DNA of 64,000 nucleotides from Halorubrum sp. Hd13 (GTDB taxonomy: Archaea > Halobacteriota > Halobacteria > Halobacteriales > Haloferacaceae): contig NZ_NHOY01000121.1 of the NCBI RefSeq assembly GCF_002252755.1, forward strand, positions 25,260 to 89,259. Reading direction: 5' to 3'. The position numbers were made by a program, and so were the translations under genes. Every line of letters begins with the position of its first letter. Positions within the stretch are counted from its first letter, which is position 1. Positions 57,270 to 64,000 of the stretch are shown in pieces. The notes under the pieces were generated by a model. That model saw nothing but the letters and a program-made list of their open reading frames with translations, had not been told where the DNA came from and ran no database searches.

Positions 57270-57300
57270 TTGGAAATATCCAAACAAGGCTTATCGATAT
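57270..57300 (+). promoter_or_regulatory. Operator and TATA box of heavy-metal ATPase
   Basis: Inverted repeat TTGGA-AATA-TCCAA (57270-57283) is followed by the TATA-like CTTATCGATAT (57290-57300), about 27 nt before the ATPase ATG. The arrangement suggests a dedicated metal-responsive regulator. Confidence 0.55.
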
Positions 57301-57320
57301 GAGGGCCCTCTCTCGACGTA

Positions 57321-59759
57321 ATGAGTGACGAGCCGGACGGACGCGGAGACGCACGCGGGGACGAGGCCGCCGATACCGGCGCGGACGGCGGACGACGCGA
57401 GCTGACCGCCGGCCTCGCGGTCCCCGAGATGGACTGCCCGTCGTGCGCCGGGAAGGTCGACAGCGCACTGGGGCGCGTCGACGGCGTGACCGACGTCGCG
57501 CTCAACCCCACCGCCGGGACCGCGACGGTCGCCTACGACCCCGATCGCGCGGACGAGAGCGATGTCGTCGCGGCGATCGAAGGAGCCGGTTACGAGGTCA
57601 CCGGCGGCCGATCGGGCGGCGAGGGGAGCGCCGACGGCGACCGCGGTGGGACCGCCGACGGGGCGTCCGGCGACGTCGCCGTCGCGCCCCCGTCGGAGGT
57701 CTGGACGACGCCGCGCGCGAAGAAGACGTGGCTGGGCGCGGTCCTCGTGGTCGGCGGGCTCCTGTTCGAGTTCGTCCTGACCGGCTCGAACCCCGCGGTG
57801 GCGAGCGTGCTCGGCGTCCCGCTCACGCTCGCGGACGTCCTGTTCGTCGGCGCCGTCGCGGCCAGCGGGATCCCCGTCGTCCGCGGCGGCTACTACTCCG
57901 CGCTGAACCGGAGCCTCGACATCGACCTGCTGATGGGGACGGCCATCGTCGCCGCGACCGGGATCGGTTACTTCGTCGAGGCCGCCACGCTCGCGGTCCT
58001 CTTCAGCGTCGCCGAGCTGCTGGAGGACTACGCGATGGACCGCGCCCGCGACTCCCTGCGCGAGCTGATGGAGCTGTCTCCGGACGAGGCCACCGTCAGG
58101 CGAGAGGGCGGCGAGACGACCGTCCCGACCGACGACGTCGCGGTCGGCGAGACCGTGATCGTCCGCCCGGGCGAGAAGGTCCCGCTCGACGGGACGGTGA
58201 TCGAGGGGGAGAGCGCGGTCGACGAGTCCCCGATCACCGGCGAGAGCGTCCCCGTCGACAAGGCCCCGGGCGACGAGGCGTTCGCGGGCGCGATCAACGA
58301 GGAGGGGTACCTGGAGATCGAGGTGACCTCGACCGCGGGCGACTCCACCCTCTCGCGGATCATCGAACTGGTGCAGGGCGCGCAGGCGGAGAAGACGGAG
58401 ACGGAGCGGTTCGTCGACCGCTTCGCGGGCTACTACACGCCGGTCGTAGTCGTCTTAGCGATTCTGACGGCCGCGGTGCCGCCACTGGTGATCGGCGAGC
58501 CGGTGACCGTCGACCTCGCCGGCTACCCGTTCGTCTTCGCCGCGGACTGGGGGACATGGTTCGTCCGCGGGCTCACGCTGCTCGTGATCGCCTGCCCCTG
58601 CGCGTTCGTCATCTCGACGCCGGTCTCGGTCGTCTCCGGGATCACCAGCGCGGCGAAGAACGGCGTCCTGATCAAGGGCGGCAACCACCTGGAGGCGATG
58701 GGCCAAGTCGACGCCGTCGCGCTCGACAAGACCGGGACGCTCACCCGGGGCGAACTCGCCGTCACCGATCTCGTCCCGCTCGGCGGCGCCGACGAGGAGA
58801 CGCTGCTCCGTCGGGCCGCCGCGCTGGAGCGCCGGAGCGAACACCCGATCGCCGCCGCGATCCTCGGCCGCGCCGAGCGCGCGGGCGTGGGAGCCCTCGC
58901 GGAGCCGGCCGGGTTCGAGAGCCTGACCGGGAAGGGCGTCCGCGCGGATATCGACGGCGAGACGTACTACGCCGGGAAGCCGGCGCTGTTCGAGGGGCTC
59001 GGCTTCGACCTCTCGCGGGCCCGTGCAAAGACCGACGGCGGGGTCGCGGACGGCGGGGTCGTGACCGAGGGCGACGACGGCGGGTCCGGAGGAGCCGGCG
59101 ACGGCGCGTTCGCCGAGGGGTCGCTCGCCGCCTTAGAGAGCGAGGGGAAGACCGTCGTGCTCGTCGGGACGGAGACCGAACTGACCGGGGCGATCGCCGT
59201 CGCCGACGAGGTGCGTCGCGACTCGAAGCGGGCCGTCGAGCGCCTCCGCGAGCTCGGCGTGGAGCGCGTCGTGATGCTGACCGGCGACAACGAGGGGACG
59301 GCGCGGGCGATAGCCGAGTCGGTCGGCGTCGACGAGTACCGCGCCGAGCTCCTGCCGGAGGAGAAGGTCGCGGCGGTGGAGTCGCTGCGGGCCGAGTACG
59401 GCGAGGTCGCGATGGTGGGCGACGGGATCAACGACGCCCCCGCGCTGGCGACGGCCGACGTCGGCGTCGCGATGGGCGCCGCGGGGACGGACACGGCCCT
59501 AGAGACCGCCGACATCGCGCTGATGGGCGACGACGTGGCGAAGCTCCCGTACCTCTACGCGCTCTCGCACACGGCCAACGGGGTCATCCGCCAGAACGTC
59601 TGGGCGAGCCTCGGGGTGAAGGCGCTGCTCGCGCTCGGCGTGCCGCTGGGGCTGGTGAGCGTCGCCGTCGCGGTCGTCGTCGGCGACATGGGAATGAGCC
59701 TCGGCGTCACCGGCAACGCGATGCGGCTCTCCGGGATCGAGCCCGAGTCGTACGAGTAG
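57321..59759 (+). CDS. zntA: Heavy-metal P-type ATPase, Zn/Cd/Pb type (P1B-2)
   Basis: An 812-residue metal exporter. HMA domain with MDCPSC (residues 37-42), transmembrane CPC in VIACPCAFVISTP (C425, C427), phosphorylation site DKTGT (D469), and GDGINDAPA (about 701). CPC is followed by VISTPVS and the last helix has VVGDMGMSLGVTGNAMRL; these are ZntA-like rather than CopA-like, so zinc/cadmium is more likely than copper. Two acidic disordered linkers break the soluble loop and N-terminus. Confidence 0.9.
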   Translation: MSDEPDGRGDARGDEAADTGADGGRRELTAGLAVPEMDCPSCAGKVDSALGRVDGVTDVALNPTAGTATVAYDPDRADESDVVAAIEGAGYEVTGGRSGGEGSADGDRGGTADGASGDVAVAPPSEVWTTPRAKKTWLGAVLVVGGLLFEFVLTGSNPAVASVLGVPLTLADVLFVGAVAASGIPVVRGGYYSALNRSLDIDLLMGTAIVAATGIGYFVEAATLAVLFSVAELLEDYAMDRARDSLRELMELSPDEATVRREGGETTVPTDDVAVGETVIVRPGEKVPLDGTVIEGESAVDESPITGESVPVDKAPGDEAFAGAINEEGYLEIEVTSTAGDSTLSRIIELVQGAQAEKTETERFVDRFAGYYTPVVVVLAILTAAVPPLVIGEPVTVDLAGYPFVFAADWGTWFVRGLTLLVIACPCAFVISTPVSVVSGITSAAKNGVLIKGGNHLEAMGQVDAVALDKTGTLTRGELAVTDLVPLGGADEETLLRRAAALERRSEHPIAAAILGRAERAGVGALAEPAGFESLTGKGVRADIDGETYYAGKPALFEGLGFDLSRARAKTDGGVADGGVVTEGDDGGSGGAGDGAFAEGSLAALESEGKTVVLVGTETELTGAIAVADEVRRDSKRAVERLRELGVERVVMLTGDNEGTARAIAESVGVDEYRAELLPEEKVAAVESLRAEYGEVAMVGDGINDAPALATADVGVAMGAAGTDTALETADIALMGDDVAKLPYLYALSHTANGVIRQNVWASLGVKALLALGVPLGLVSVAVAVVVGDMGMSLGVTGNAMRLSGIEPESYE

Positions 59760-59837
59760 TCGGGGGCGCGAGGCCGACGCTCGCGGCCCGATAAACAAAC
59801 ATGAACTATTATTAAGGATGCCCGTCTCGGGAGAATC

Positions 59838-60078
59838 GTGCCACCCGTAGTACACGACTGACGCAGGCTCGGAATCGGCGGCGACGCGCCCCGAGGGTCC
59901 GAGTACGCGCGAGACGAGCATCGAGGCGGAGACGCCGGACCGCGACGACGAACTGCCGACCGCGGAGGAAGCGATCGCGCAGTGCGCGGCGGCGTTCGAC
60001 GCGACGGACGACGGGCGACTCCCCAACGGGATCGACCGATGGAACGCGTACGCGGGGTCCTGTTACGGCGGCGACTGA
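59838..60078 (+). pseudogene. Small gene with disrupted 5' end (+1 frameshift)
   Basis: The frame 59851-60078 is open with strongly G/C-ending codons and ends TGDGRLPNG-like: ...DATDDGRLPNGIDRW, NAYAGSCYGGD, stop. It has no ATG, GTG or TTG. A GTG at 59838, about 28 nt after the TATA-like TATTATTAA (59807-59815), gives MPPVVHD then TGA (59859). Skipping one base at 59859 joins the frames into a roughly 80-residue protein. A T6 run (60095-60100) follows 17 nt after the stop. I infer a pseudogene, sequencing error or programmed frameshift. Confidence 0.6.
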
Positions 60079-60094
60079 CCGCCCGCCGACCGCG

Positions 60095-60100
60095 TTTTTT
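60095..60100 (+). terminator. Poly-T terminator after the disrupted small gene
   Basis: A T6 run in GC-rich sequence, 17 nt after the stop at 60076-60078. Its placement supports that the small gene is, or was, a transcription unit. Confidence 0.5.
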
Positions 60101-60213
60101 CCAGATGCCGACGACGACCGAGCGGCGACGCCGCGAACCCGTTCGAGCGGGGCCTCGGGTCGCGGGAACGAGGCGGCCCATTCAAACCCGCGGCGCTCGT
60201 CATCAGCGGGCAT

Positions 60214-60711
60214 GTGCCCGAGCGAACGCGGAGGCGATCCGCCGTGGAAGTGAGCGACCGGGACCCCGACGCGTCGGCGCCCGTAGCGGCGTCGGTCGAG
60301 GTCGAGCTGTCCGGGCTCGCGGACGGGGTCGTCGCGTGCGACGAGTTCGACGACGGGGCGCTCGAATCGGTCGCCGAGGAGTTCCTGTGCGCCAGCGGCG
60401 AGCGGTGGGGCGGCGCGTGGCGCGGGGTCGCCGTCGGGTCGCTGCTGGACCGTCCGGACGTGACGGTCGCCCCAGACGCGACCCACGTCCGCGTCGCCGC
60501 CGACGGCTACGCCGTCTGCGTCCCGCTGAAAACGGCGCTCGACGCGGTGCTGGCCGTCGAGCGCGGCGGCGACCCGCTGCCGGCCGCCCGCGCGCCGCGG
60601 TTCGTCGCCCCCGTCGACGCCGGCCGGACGGTGAAGAGAGTGCGGGAGCTCCGGTTCCTGCGGCTGGCCCCGGGAGAAGACCCCCAGGAGTACGAGGATC
60701 TCGGGTATTGA
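60214..60711 (+). CDS. Molybdopterin oxidoreductase-domain-like protein
   Basis: 165 residues from a GTG (60214; GTG at 60244 is alternative). WRGVAVGSLLDRPDVTVAPD, then YAVCVPLKTALDAVLAVERG and VKRVRELRFLRLAPG match the pattern of the sulfite-oxidase-like Moco domain (W-x-G-x3-x-LL ... K-x-V-x-x-L). The domain is much shorter than sulfite oxidase and the conserved cofactor Cys is not evident, so it may be a non-catalytic relative. Standalone; a weak TATA-like TTCAAAC is about 30 nt upstream. Confidence 0.6.
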   Translation: MPERTRRRSAVEVSDRDPDASAPVAASVEVELSGLADGVVACDEFDDGALESVAEEFLCASGERWGGAWRGVAVGSLLDRPDVTVAPDATHVRVAADGYAVCVPLKTALDAVLAVERGGDPLPAARAPRFVAPVDAGRTVKRVRELRFLRLAPGEDPQEYEDLGY

Positions 60712-60989
60712 CCGCGGCGACTCCGACCCGGTTAGCCCCGCCGCCGACCCGTCGGCTTTAGTCCGCGAGGCGACTACCGTCGAGCGGCCGATGACGACGC
60801 ACCGCTCCGAGCTGCCTCGGCACCAGCGATGACGAGCCCTATGAGTGCCGAGGCCACCGATTTACGTCGACAATACATTCAGACTCATACACGACCCCAC
60901 AACTGAGTGCTATTGCCTCGTGTTTCGGCCCTAGCGAGATCCACGGTTATCGATCCGAGACTGCTGTCCCATATTCGAGTTCCAGTCCA

Positions 60990-61643
60990 CTACAGCTCAC
61001 CCATGTCGGTGATGTCGACGACCGTCTCGTTTGCGAGATCGATTTCCGCGCGGTATCTGGCGTCTTCCCTGCCGGCGCGCCCGATCCGGACGACTGCCCG
61101 GTCCTCGACGTAAGACGGTTCTCTGTCTACTGTCACGGTGTCGTCCGATTTCTCGACTGTGAGGTTTCTGATCTTTACCGTCTCCCCGGCGGAGAGGGTG
61201 CTGTTTGTCTCTTCGACGTCGAATGTGAACGTCGCGGTCTGTGCCTCCCCGGAGTTCAGCTTTCTTATAGGTTCGACCGTGAGTTCCTCGTTTTCGACCG
61301 TTTCGAGGTACGACGCGACGGTCCGGTTGGCCCGGACAATCTCGACAGCGCGTCCCCGTTCGTGCCGAGTAAACCGGTCGTTCTCTCGCGTCGTGATCAA
61401 AATATCGCCTCCGTCTTCGGTGAGTTCGATATCACTCGTCTCCGAGACATTCGTCACCACCGCGGTGTCACTCTTGTCGCTGGAGGCGGTCACGTTGGTA
61501 CCAGCGATGCTGACTTCTCCCACCTGGTCCCTGTCGGCGATGGGGTCCCCGACCCCGAGCGCGGCGAGTGTGCCCGCGAGACCGACGCCGACGCTCGCGA
61601 GCACGAGGAGGACGACGAGGCCAGTCCGGGCGTCCTCATTCAT
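60990..61643 (-). CDS. Exported/membrane-anchored protein of unknown function
   Basis: About 217 residues from ATG 61641-61643 (MNEDARTGLVVLLVLASVGV). One N-terminal hydrophobic helix (about residues 7-27) without a lipobox is followed by a Thr/Asp/Glu-rich beta-strand-like extracellular part. Longer readings (61670, 61718) add residues translated from repeat sequence and are less likely. Divergent from a membrane HTH gene with shared operators. Confidence 0.6.
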   Translation of the reverse strand: MNEDARTGLVVLLVLASVGVGLAGTLAALGVGDPIADRDQVGEVSIAGTNVTASSDKSDTAVVTNVSETSDIELTEDGGDILITTRENDRFTRHERGRAVEIVRANRTVASYLETVENEELTVEPIRKLNSGEAQTATFTFDVEETNSTLSAGETVKIRNLTVEKSDDTVTVDREPSYVEDRAVVRIGRAGREDARYRAEIDLANETVVDITDMGEL

Positions 61644-61682
61644 ACGTGACCGTTGGGTGAAAGAGCTCATGAGTACTGGGAT

Positions 61683-61705
61683 GAAACGCGTTCGAAACGC
61701 GTTTC
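61683..61705. promoter_or_regulatory. Double GAAAC-N2-GTTTC operator, intergenic copy 1
   Basis: GAAACGCGTTC (61683-61693) directly joined to the perfect palindrome GAAACGCGTTTC (61694-61705), in the gap between the divergent exported-protein and membrane-HTH genes. The same motif pair recurs 3' of the HTH gene (62367-62389). Confidence 0.75.
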
Positions 61706-61788
61706 GCAGGCGTTTCAACCCGGTTTCGGGCCGAATTTTGCCAGTCGATATCGACGGAGATTAGGGAAGGGATTCGAAGTATCAACCT

Positions 61789-62364
61789 ATGGATTTGCAG
61801 GCCCTCCACGGTAAGCAGCTCCTCGCTGCGGTCGTCTTCGTCGCCGCCACAGTCGTTCTCGCGGTACAGCTGATAACCCCCACACCAGTCGTCGTCTCTG
61901 TCGGTGAAGGCGGTACGGAGGTCGCGGAACTGGGCGGGTACTTCCAGTACCGTGATGTAGCGGTCATCACCGTCTCTGCGGTCCTGCTCGGTTCGAGCGG
62001 GACGTACCTCGTTACAACGGATTGGTCGGGTAGAGATGCCAAATCACCGGCTATCGACCGGAGACCGCCGGATTCCGCCGGCGGCGCGGTGCGGACGGAT
62101 GGGAACGACGGGCTCGCACCGAGCGGGGACCTCCTCGACGCGCGCCGCGAGGAGTGGGAGGAAACCGCCGAGCGCCTGGCGAAAAACGAGCGTGAGATCT
62201 ACGAGACGATCCTCGACGAGGACGGCGTGATGGCCCAAAGCGACATCGTCGACGCGACGGATCTCTCGAAGGCGACGGTCAGCCGCACGCTCGACAGCCT
62301 GGAGACGAAAAACCTCGTCGAGCGCAGACGCCGCGGGATGGGTAACATGGTTTTGCTCCTGTAG
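61789..62364 (+). CDS. Membrane-anchored helix-turn-helix regulator
   Basis: 191 residues. Two N-terminal hydrophobic helices (about residues 9-32 and 57-77) around a short outer loop, a charged linker, then a C-terminal winged helix: EREIYETILDEDGVMAQSDI (about 133-152), DATDLSKATVSRTLDSLETK (about 153-172) and NLVERRRRGMGN. It is a membrane-bound DNA-binding protein that could transmit a surface signal to the adjacent exported-protein genes. Confidence 0.78.
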   Translation: MDLQALHGKQLLAAVVFVAATVVLAVQLITPTPVVVSVGEGGTEVAELGGYFQYRDVAVITVSAVLLGSSGTYLVTTDWSGRDAKSPAIDRRPPDSAGGAVRTDGNDGLAPSGDLLDARREEWEETAERLAKNEREIYETILDEDGVMAQSDIVDATDLSKATVSRTLDSLETKNLVERRRRGMGNMVLLL

Positions 62365-62366
62365 CC

Positions 62367-62389
62367 GAAACCCGTTTCGAAACCGTTTC
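62367..62389. promoter_or_regulatory. Double GAAAC-N-GTTTC operator, copy 2
   Basis: GAAAC-CC-GTTTC (62367-62378) joined to GAAAC-C-GTTTC (62379-62389), between the membrane HTH gene and the next exported-protein gene. The layout mirrors copy 1. A T5 run about 30 nt later may end the HTH transcript. Confidence 0.75.
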
Positions 62390-62474
62390 AAACGCCTTCT
62401 CAACGGGTCTCTAAGGGGTTTTTCTTACAAGGTCCAGGTGGAGCGATCCTCCGAACGGATCACTCCGATACACA

Positions 62475-63035
62475 ATGCGAACGAAGCTAATCGCGCTCGC
62501 CCTCGCGGCGATGCTCGCCGTTGGAGCCGGTGGCGTCGTCGCAGCCGGAGCGAGCTCTGGTGACGCATCCGGAGAACAGCTTCCAGATGACTACACGGTC
62601 GAGATAACCGATCCGTTTGACGAACTGTCCTCGGACGAGGTCGACGAGGCCATCGAGACGGCCTGGTCCGACGAGCAGGTCCAGAGCAGCCTCGATGCCG
62701 GTGACGGCGTCCACTTCGACGTCGTCGCGGGCACGGAGAAGGTGCAGGTCGCCGTCGCACCCGGCTCCGACGCCGAGGATCAGGTCGTCGCCAAGATCGA
62801 TTCCGATGGAACCGTGACGGACGTCTTCGAGCCGTCGCTGACGGCCGAAGATTCCGAGACGCTCGATACCGCTGAACCGGTCGACGCCTCCGGGGACGGC
62901 ACTATCCGTGTCGAGGTCGAGGACCACGAGTACGACGAGAAACTATCCGCAGACCAGGCGATGCGGGTCGAAGTGAAGAACATGAGTCTCCTCGAGGATG
63001 GCGAGAGTGTCAGCGTCGAGGTTGCCGATGAGTAG
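62475..63035 (+). CDS. Secreted protein of unknown function
   Basis: 186 residues with a Sec-type signal peptide (MRTKLIALALAAMLAVGAGG to about residue 25), then a mature Asp/Glu-rich protein with repeated beta-like segments (VHFDVVAGTEKVQVAVAPGS, TIRVEVEDHEYDEKLSADQA, MRVEVKNMSLLEDGESVSVE). No known domain. Its operator suggests co-regulation with the membrane HTH protein. Confidence 0.72.
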   Translation: MRTKLIALALAAMLAVGAGGVVAAGASSGDASGEQLPDDYTVEITDPFDELSSDEVDEAIETAWSDEQVQSSLDAGDGVHFDVVAGTEKVQVAVAPGSDAEDQVVAKIDSDGTVTDVFEPSLTAEDSETLDTAEPVDASGDGTIRVEVEDHEYDEKLSADQAMRVEVKNMSLLEDGESVSVEVADE

Positions 63036-63256
63036 TCGGTGAGGACAGCCGTCCAGCCCGTGGCGGAAATCGCGATCCGCGGCCTGGTCCCCACGCCGTA
63101 GGAACCGACGCCCGACGCGGAAACGTCACTGCTGGACACTCCGCGACACGCTCCGTACAGGGTGTCCCTCCGATTCGGCACCACGACCCACGAACAGTAT
63201 TTCCCCGCAGTCTGTCACCCCGCGGACATTCTTTCAGACCCCTGGGAGCACCGTCA
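63036..63256. other. Intergenic region without recognisable gene
   Basis: No convincing ORF, RNA or repeat. GC content is lower than in neighbouring core genes, consistent with an accessory junction. Confidence 0.4.
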
Positions 63257-63548
63257 TCAACCAAGTTCCGCGTACCGACGCTCGATATCGATCACCGGCC
63301 GCGGGTAGTCGACGCCGAGTTCGACGCCGTAGCTGGCCTGCTCGTCGTCGCTCAGCCGCCACGGGCGGTGAGCGTACTCGGCCGGCAGACCGTCGAGTTC
63401 GGGGAGCCAGGTCCTGATGTACGCGGCCGCGTCGTCGTGGTACTCGCCCTGCGAGAGCACCTCGAAGCGGTTGTCCCGCGAGTCGTTGCCGACGCCGGTC
63501 TGGTAGACCCAGTTCCCCCAGTTCGAGACGATGTCGTAGCCGACGAGT
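63257..63548 (-). pseudogene. C-terminal fragment of cryptochrome/photolyase (DASH-like)
   Basis: The reading frame GYDIVSNWGNWVYQTGVGND then DSRDNRFEVLSQGEYHDDAA and YIRTWLPELDGLPAEYAHRP matches the C-terminal FAD-binding domain of cryptochrome DASH/photolyase. The remaining N-terminal and middle parts, roughly 400 residues, are missing. Upstream sequence does not resemble photolyase and leads into an IS end, suggesting truncation by recombination or insertion. Confidence 0.85.
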
Positions 63549-63743
63549 TTCGGTCCGCAGAGTCCGCACAGGCATGAGGCCGTAGTACTGTGACGAGAGT
63601 ATCTGGTTTCCTGTCGCAGATTGGCTCCATCGTCGTGGCTGGACAGTGTATACCGCTCGCGGCGAAGACCGATTCGGTGACCCGGATACAGAACATCTCG
63701 CCTCCCGCGATAAGAATGATAGAAGTATTCAGCACTGCTAGTT

Positions 63744-64000
63744 GACATCCTCCTTCGCGTAAACGCGGAGGAATCCCGAGCGGTGGGAGTTTCAGGTTCG
63801 CAGTCTAATTACCGGACTCCCAGTCCTTTCGGGCACGGGTAGTCCCACAGTGTCGGACTGGTGGACTGCTGGCCATGCCAACTGGCCGTTACCCCTATCC
63901 TCGGCCGTGTACGGCGTCCCAGTGTTGTTTTTGTCACGGGGACGCTGGCAGGCATCACCGGAGTTGGGGATATCGTCTGACTCGCTTCGAGCAGTCAACA
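63744..64000 (-). mobile_element. End of an IS200/IS605-family (IS1341-type) element
   Basis: On the minus strand the frame running in from the window edge (63792 to beyond 64000) reads like a TnpB-type C-terminus (EDRGNGQLAWPAVHQSD then a short tail and stop). Beyond it lies an imperfect hairpin (63751-63773, core CGCGT-AA-ACGCG) ending GGAGGATGTCAA at 63744, the usual right-end signature of haloarchaeal IS1341-type elements from memory. The rest of the element is outside the window. Confidence 0.7.

Noticed and set aside
59818..59850. ATG at 59818 with an in-frame TAG read as a recoded (pyrrolysine-like) codon
   Set aside because: Pyrrolysine machinery is not known in Halobacteria, and the frame upstream of the TAG is not coding-like; a single-base shift from a leaderless GTG explains the data better.
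60712..60989. Short ORFs (13 and 21 codons) in the gap before the exported protein
   Set aside because: No promoter, codon bias or homology supports them; the gap holds nothing I can assign.

Overview
The window is a GC-rich haloarchaeal chromosome segment, most likely Halorubrum or a close relative. The proteins are strongly acidic, third codon positions are almost all G or C, TATA-like boxes sit about 25-30 nt upstream of start codons (leaderless transcripts), and archaeal markers are present: Lsm, L37e, aIF1/SUI1, IF-2/aIF5B, Nob1, EndA, RNase J, GGPP synthase, UbiA-type archaeal lipid synthase, SAMP and an actin of the salactin/volactin type.

Layout. 0-2 kb: TetR repressor and MFS efflux pump with an 18-bp palindromic operator, then cspA. 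2-6 kb: the sdhCDBA operon, followed by a 32-bp perfect palindrome. 6-12.5 kb: a UDG-like protein, a K+ channel divergent from two TrkA-C membrane proteins, a SAMP1-like modifier whose diglycine is masked by four residues, and deoxyhypusine synthase with a His-rich repeat. 12.5-22.6 kb: a ribbon-helix-helix protein, LLM oxidoreductase, lsm-rpl37e, RNase J-GGPP synthase, EamA transporter, peroxiredoxin, a 7TM-PAS histidine kinase, methionine aminopeptidase and HIT protein. 22.6-23.1 kb: a multi-hairpin non-coding element. 23.1-26.6 kb: a tungstate-type ABC transporter divergent from a ModE-like regulator. 26.6-36 kb: small membrane and zinc proteins, IF-2, PRC-barrel-Nob1, DUF2891, prenyl diphosphate synthase, LWR-salt protein, HAD hydrolase, PadR-NikR. 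36-46.5 kb: rhomboid-like protein, CDC48 ATPase, EndA, Usp, LURP-one-like protein, SerRS, dihydroorotase. 46.6-54.5 kb: MoxR-DUF58-transglutaminase operon, aIF1, UbiA enzyme, volactin/salactin, HTH-10 regulator. 54.5-60.8 kb: radical SAM/SPASM enzyme with a PaaB-like partner, a second HTH-10 regulator, a Zn/Cd-type P-type ATPase, a small frame-disrupted gene and a molybdopterin-domain-like protein. 61-64 kb: two exported proteins and a membrane HTH protein sharing GAAAC-N-GTTTC operators, then a decayed photolyase/cryptochrome fragment and the end of an IS200/IS605 (IS1341-type) element.

Most of the window is core housekeeping sequence in short translationally coupled operons (ATGA, GTGA and TGATG overlaps). 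The accessory material is the structured element near 22.8 kb, the radical SAM locus near 55-56 kb and the last 3 kb. The strongest candidates for something undescribed are the 22.6-23.0 kb element, the radical SAM/PaaB-like pair flanked by two HTH-10 regulators, and the GAAAC-N-GTTTC regulon of membrane HTH plus exported proteins.
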